Shown here: piece after piece, positions 61,679 to 64,000 of the stretch
Layout of the letters: the number at the start of each line of letters is the position of its first letter
Numbering within the stretch: the stretch's first letter is position 1
Origin: Spirochaetota bacterium
GTDB taxonomy: Bacteria > Spirochaetota > Spirochaetia > Treponematales > Treponemataceae
Reading direction: 5' to 3'
NCBI GenBank assembly: GCA_023438065.1
Contig: JAEXRH010000008.1
Coordinates: 248,001-312,000 of the forward strand
DNA length: 64,000 nt
The notes under the pieces: model-generated
The model's input: the letters and a program-made list of their open reading frames with translations, nothing else
The model's database searches: none
What the model was told of the DNA's origin: nothing
Made by a program: the position numbers and the translations under genes

Positions 61679-62194
61679 ATGAAGAAAGGCTGGAAGGTCG
61701 CCGGGGTATTCATTCTTATCGCAACGGTGACGGGAATAATCGTCTGTAATTGTATCATAAATGCTCAGGATGAGACCTGGTCGGAAGTGACCGATATGAA
61801 GCCGCTTGCGGGGAAATGGGCAACGCTTCCTGCGAATAACTTTAACTATGCGCTTTCCGTCTCCGTAACCGGCGAGATCTATTACTGGGGGTATAATATC
61901 TACTATACGGATCAGGTTGACGCGGTCGCGCGCGAGAAAAACATATCGCTTGATAGCGCATGGAACTTGTTTACCGTGGACGCGGCAAGTCCTTACTACA
62001 TCATGGATTCCTTCGATCCCTCACGGGGCCCAACCCCTTGGACCGGCTATAACACCTATGCCGTCTGGCAGACCCTTCCTCCTGATACCGTGGACGTACA
62101 GATATATATAAATGATGACAAGGATCAAATAAAGGCAGTCGGGATGATAGACGGCGATCATAAGGAAATTTACCTCGGTCCCCGGGGCTACTGA
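61679..62194 (+). CDS. Hypothetical secreted or lipid-anchored protein
   Basis: 171 residues. The N-terminus is a signal or anchor (MKKGWKVAGVFILIATVTGI, then IVCNCIINAQ), perhaps a relaxed spirochaetal lipobox. The mature part is rich in Tyr and Trp (YYWGYNIYYTDQVD; PTPWTGYNTYAVWQTLPP) with no recognised domain. AGGAGG lies 8 nt before the ATG, and TATACT just before it gives a short leader. It is more AT-rich than its neighbours and stands next to a tandem repeat, so it may be a recent arrival. The 283 bp before it (61396-61678) hold only promoters. Confidence 0.6.
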   Translation: MKKGWKVAGVFILIATVTGIIVCNCIINAQDETWSEVTDMKPLAGKWATLPANNFNYALSVSVTGEIYYWGYNIYYTDQVDAVAREKNISLDSAWNLFTVDAASPYYIMDSFDPSRGPTPWTGYNTYAVWQTLPPDTVDVQIYINDDKDQIKAVGMIDGDHKEIYLGPRGY

Positions 62195-62217
62195 CTTCCC
62201 GCACTTAACGGTCATTT

Positions 62218-62356
62218 AAGGGCGGCCCTTGCCACATTGGGCAGCGAGTAAGAGTCAAAGGGCGGCCCTTGTCATATTGGGTAACGAATAAGAGTCACGA
62301 AGGGCGGCCTTGTCATATTAGGTAACGAATAAGAGTCACAAGGGCTGGTCATTTTT
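62218..62356. repeat. Tandem repeat, three and a half copies of ~40 bp
   Basis: Copies start at 62218, 62258, 62300 and 62340 (the last partial). The unit reads AAGGGCGGCCCTTGTCATAT, then TGGGTAACGAATAAGAGTC. Each full copy opens with AAGGGC...CCCTT, which can fold on itself; copy 3 has lost a C there. Copies 2 and 3 are closest. It lies directly before the glyA riboswitch. There are no unique spacers, so it is not a CRISPR array. Confidence 0.8.
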
Positions 62357-62380
62357 CGCGTGTCGCGCTATTATGCAGGG

Positions 62381-62452
62381 TATCCGCATGACTGACGCGA
62401 ACGGGGAGTACCCCGGGGAAGTGCGGATCACCGCCTGCCGCGCGTCTGGGCA
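62381..62452 (+). ncRNA. ZTP (pfl-type) riboswitch upstream of glyA
   Basis: Stem P1 is ATCCGCA (62382-62388) with TGCGGAT (62422-62428). Within it TGACTGACG is followed by hairpin P2 CGGGG-AGTA-CCCCG (62402-62415) and the junction GGGAAG. The 3' block CCGCCTGCCG...GTCTGGGCA (62431-62452) matches the pfl hallmark CCGCCTGGGC in spread form. ZTP riboswitches sense ZMP/ZTP, which builds up when 10-formyl-THF is short, and commonly control glyA, purH, folD and fhs. The long leader to 62575 leaves room for an expression platform near the ribosome site. Called from consensus recall, not a covariance search. Confidence 0.75.
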
Positions 62453-62574
62453 AATCCACTAACGTACCGGAATCGGCGCAATGCCACGGAATGTCGTTCG
62501 TCTTCCCGAACCGTCGGGGTGGCGATCGCGCGTTCGGGACAAGCGGACTGAACCCGGAACCAAGGAGCGAAGAC

Positions 62575-63819
62575 ATGAGCGCACTCGAGAAAAACGATCC
62601 CGAAATCTACAACCTGGTCAAGGCGGAAGAAGCCTACCAGCGGGCCACGATCCGCCTGATCGCGAGCGAAAACTACACCTCCAAGGCCGTCCTCGAGGCC
62701 TGCGGCACGGTATTCCAGAACAAGTATTCCGAGGGGTATCCGGGAGCCCGCTTCTACCAGGGGCAGGTGAACTGCGACGCCCTCGAAACCGTCGCCATCG
62801 AGCGCGCGAAGAAGCTCTTCGGCGCCGAGCACGCGAACGTCCAGCCCTATTCCGGCTCTCCCGCGAACCTCGCCGTTTACCTCGCCTTCGCGAAGCCCGG
62901 CGACACCGTCCTCGGGCTCAACCTCTCCCACGGCGGACACCTCACCCACGGCTCCAAGGCGAGCGCGACGGGCAAGTGGTTCAACGCCGTCCACTACAGC
63001 CTTAACCCCGAGACCGGGCTCCTCGACTACGACGAGATCCGCCGCCTCGCCCTCGAGCACAAGCCGAAGATCCTCATCGCCGGCCACTCCGCCTATCCCC
63101 GTCAGCTCGATTTCGCGAAGTTCCGCGCGATCGCCGACGAGGCGGGCTGCATCCTCTTCGTCGACATGGCGCACTTCGCCGGCCTCGTCGCGGGCGGAGC
63201 CCACCCGAGCCCGGTTCCCTACGCCGACGTCGTGACGACGACCACCCACAAGACCCTCCGCGGCCCGCGCGGCGCGCTCATCCTCTGCAAGGAGATCCAC
63301 GCGAAGGCGATCGACAAGGCCGTGTTCCCCGGACTCCAGGGCGGCCCGCACAACGCGACCACCGCCGGCATCGCGGTCGCCCTCGGCGAGGCGATGCAGC
63401 CTTCCTTCAAGGACTACGCCGAGAAAACCGTCGCGAACGCCAAGGTGCTCGCCTCCGAGCTCGTCGCGCGCGGCTTCAACCTCGTCTCGGGCGGCACCGA
63501 CAACCACCTCATGCTCATCGACCTCTCGAACAAGGGCGTCACCGGCAAGGAGATGGCGGTCGCCCTCGAGAAGGCCGGCATCGTGCTCAACTACAACACC
63601 GTTCCCGGCGAGACCCGCAAGGCCTCCGATCCCTCGGGCATCCGTCTCGGAACCCCGTCGGTCACGAGCCGCGGCTTCGGTCCCGAGGAGATGAAGAAGA
63701 TCGCCGCCTGGATGGACGCCGTCGCGGGCAAGATCGGCGACGAAGCCTTCCTCGCGAGCGTCGCGAAGGACGTCGAGGCTCTCTGCTCGAAGTTCCCGGT
63801 ACCCGGCATCGATTCCTAG
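62575..63819 (+). CDS. glyA: Serine hydroxymethyltransferase
   Basis: PLP enzyme converting serine and THF to glycine and 5,10-methylene-THF, the main one-carbon source for purH and purN. 414 residues with RLIASENYTSKAVLEACG, NKYSEGYPGARFYQG, LNLSHGGHLTHGS, DMAHFAGLVAGG and the PLP lysine in TTTTHKTLRGPRG. AAGGAG lies 7 nt before the ATG. It is controlled by an upstream ZTP-type riboswitch and followed by a strong terminator, so it is monocistronic. Confidence 0.98.
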   Translation: MSALEKNDPEIYNLVKAEEAYQRATIRLIASENYTSKAVLEACGTVFQNKYSEGYPGARFYQGQVNCDALETVAIERAKKLFGAEHANVQPYSGSPANLAVYLAFAKPGDTVLGLNLSHGGHLTHGSKASATGKWFNAVHYSLNPETGLLDYDEIRRLALEHKPKILIAGHSAYPRQLDFAKFRAIADEAGCILFVDMAHFAGLVAGGAHPSPVPYADVVTTTTHKTLRGPRGALILCKEIHAKAIDKAVFPGLQGGPHNATTAGIAVALGEAMQPSFKDYAEKTVANAKVLASELVARGFNLVSGGTDNHLMLIDLSNKGVTGKEMAVALEKAGIVLNYNTVPGETRKASDPSGIRLGTPSVTSRGFGPEEMKKIAAWMDAVAGKIGDEAFLASVAKDVEALCSKFPVPGIDS

Positions 63820-63847
63820 TCAACGCTCGCCGCTCAAGGCGACAGGG

Positions 63848-63880
63848 GCCCGACTCTTCCCGAGAGTCGGGCTTTTTTTT
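63848..63880 (+). terminator. Intrinsic terminator of glyA
   Basis: GCCCGACTCT (63848-63857) pairs perfectly with AGAGTCGGGC (63863-63872) across a 5-nt loop, followed by eight T residues. Confidence 0.95.
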
Positions 63881-63919
63881 GCGCGGCGTCCGCGACGGTC
63901 CGTCGCGCGGGTGAGCGCC

Positions 63920-63948
63920 TTGCCGGCGGCGCGGCAATTCCCTATACT
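63920..63948 (+). promoter_or_regulatory. Promoter of the gene at the right edge
   Basis: TTGCCG (63920-63925), a 17-nt spacer and TATACT (63943-63948). The -10 ends 7 nt before the ATG at 63956, which predicts a leaderless message. Confidence 0.55.
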
Positions 63949-63955
63949 CATGCAC

Positions 63956-64000
63956 ATGACTGCATTTCTCGAATACGCGGAACTTTTCTGGGTCTTTTTC
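63956..64000 (+). CDS. Start of an unidentified gene (cut by the window end)
   Basis: An open frame begins at ATG 63956 (another in-frame ATG at 63950) and reads MTAFLEYAELFWVFF to the edge. It is hydrophobic, perhaps a membrane helix. A well-formed promoter lies 7 nt upstream and no ribosome site is seen. Too short to assign. Confidence 0.4.
   Translation, partial: MTAFLEYAELFWVFF

Noticed and set aside
62218..62356. CRISPR array
   Set aside because: Units are contiguous with no unique spacers, and no cas gene is present.

Overview
The window is about 64 kb of GC-rich bacterial chromosome, densely packed with genes on both strands. I see no rRNA, tRNA, CRISPR array, transposase, integrase or phage gene. 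The gene mix suggests a GC-rich spirochaete (Treponema/Spirochaeta-like). The reasons are several SpoIIE-phosphatase/STAS/anti-sigma-kinase modules, a cytosolic sugar-binding histidine kinase paired with a GGDEF response regulator, small lipoproteins, and an outer-membrane barrel protein with a MacA/MacB/TolC-type exporter, which imply a double membrane. This assignment is an inference; no marker gene proves it.

Layout. 1-9.9 kb: a partial AraC/GyrI regulator, purH, an AraC regulator, an Asp-box lipoprotein, a beta-barrel protein, a FecR-domain protein, a disrupted short coding stretch, and an AraC/GyrI - FMN-binding lipoprotein - lumazine-binding-like operon. 9.2-13.7 kb: a TetR regulator divergent from two flavodoxin-like reductases, with two near-identical operators on back-to-back promoters; then an ABC-F ATPase whose leader holds a 37-codon ORF and an intrinsic terminator. 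13.7-20.2 kb: an MBL hydrolase, an HD hydrolase, a Cys-rich protein, a CorA transporter, and a four-gene partner-switching operon (SpoIIE, STAS, HATPase, CBS-SpoIIE). 20.2-25.4 kb: a purine operon read leftwards as purE-purF-purM-(DUF6504-like)purN-DUF368. 25.4-31.4 kb: an AraC regulator, an orphan sugar ABC permease, and the sugar-binding kinase/REC-GAF-GGDEF pair. 31.4-37.1 kb: a DUF2147 protein, NudC, and grpE-dnaK-dnaJ. 37.2-42.9 kb: a second partner-switching operon (two membrane SpoIIE proteins, STAS, a degenerate HATPase), then a HAD hydrolase and a VanY-type peptidase. 42.9-51.8 kb: a CDF transporter, threonine aldolase, a MarR-MATE pair, and the MacA-MacB-TolC exporter. 51.8-64 kb: a class III cyclase divergent from an AraC regulator, an XRE-DUF5680 protein, a PfkB kinase-aldolase pair, aroA, leuS, a secreted protein, a 40-bp tandem repeat, a ZTP-type riboswitch before glyA, a terminator, and the start of one more gene.

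Themes. One-carbon and purine metabolism recurs (purH, purE/F/M/N, glyA with its riboswitch). Signalling is heavy, with four SpoIIE phosphatases, two STAS proteins, a diguanylate cyclase and a nucleotide cyclase. Several intercistronic gaps (purF/purM, grpE/dnaK, dnaK/dnaJ, leuS/aroA, upstream of purH) carry nested palindromes whose sequence differs but whose fold is conserved. Several genes, mostly regulators, have a -10 box only 6-9 nt before the start codon and no ribosome-binding site, which points to leaderless transcripts.
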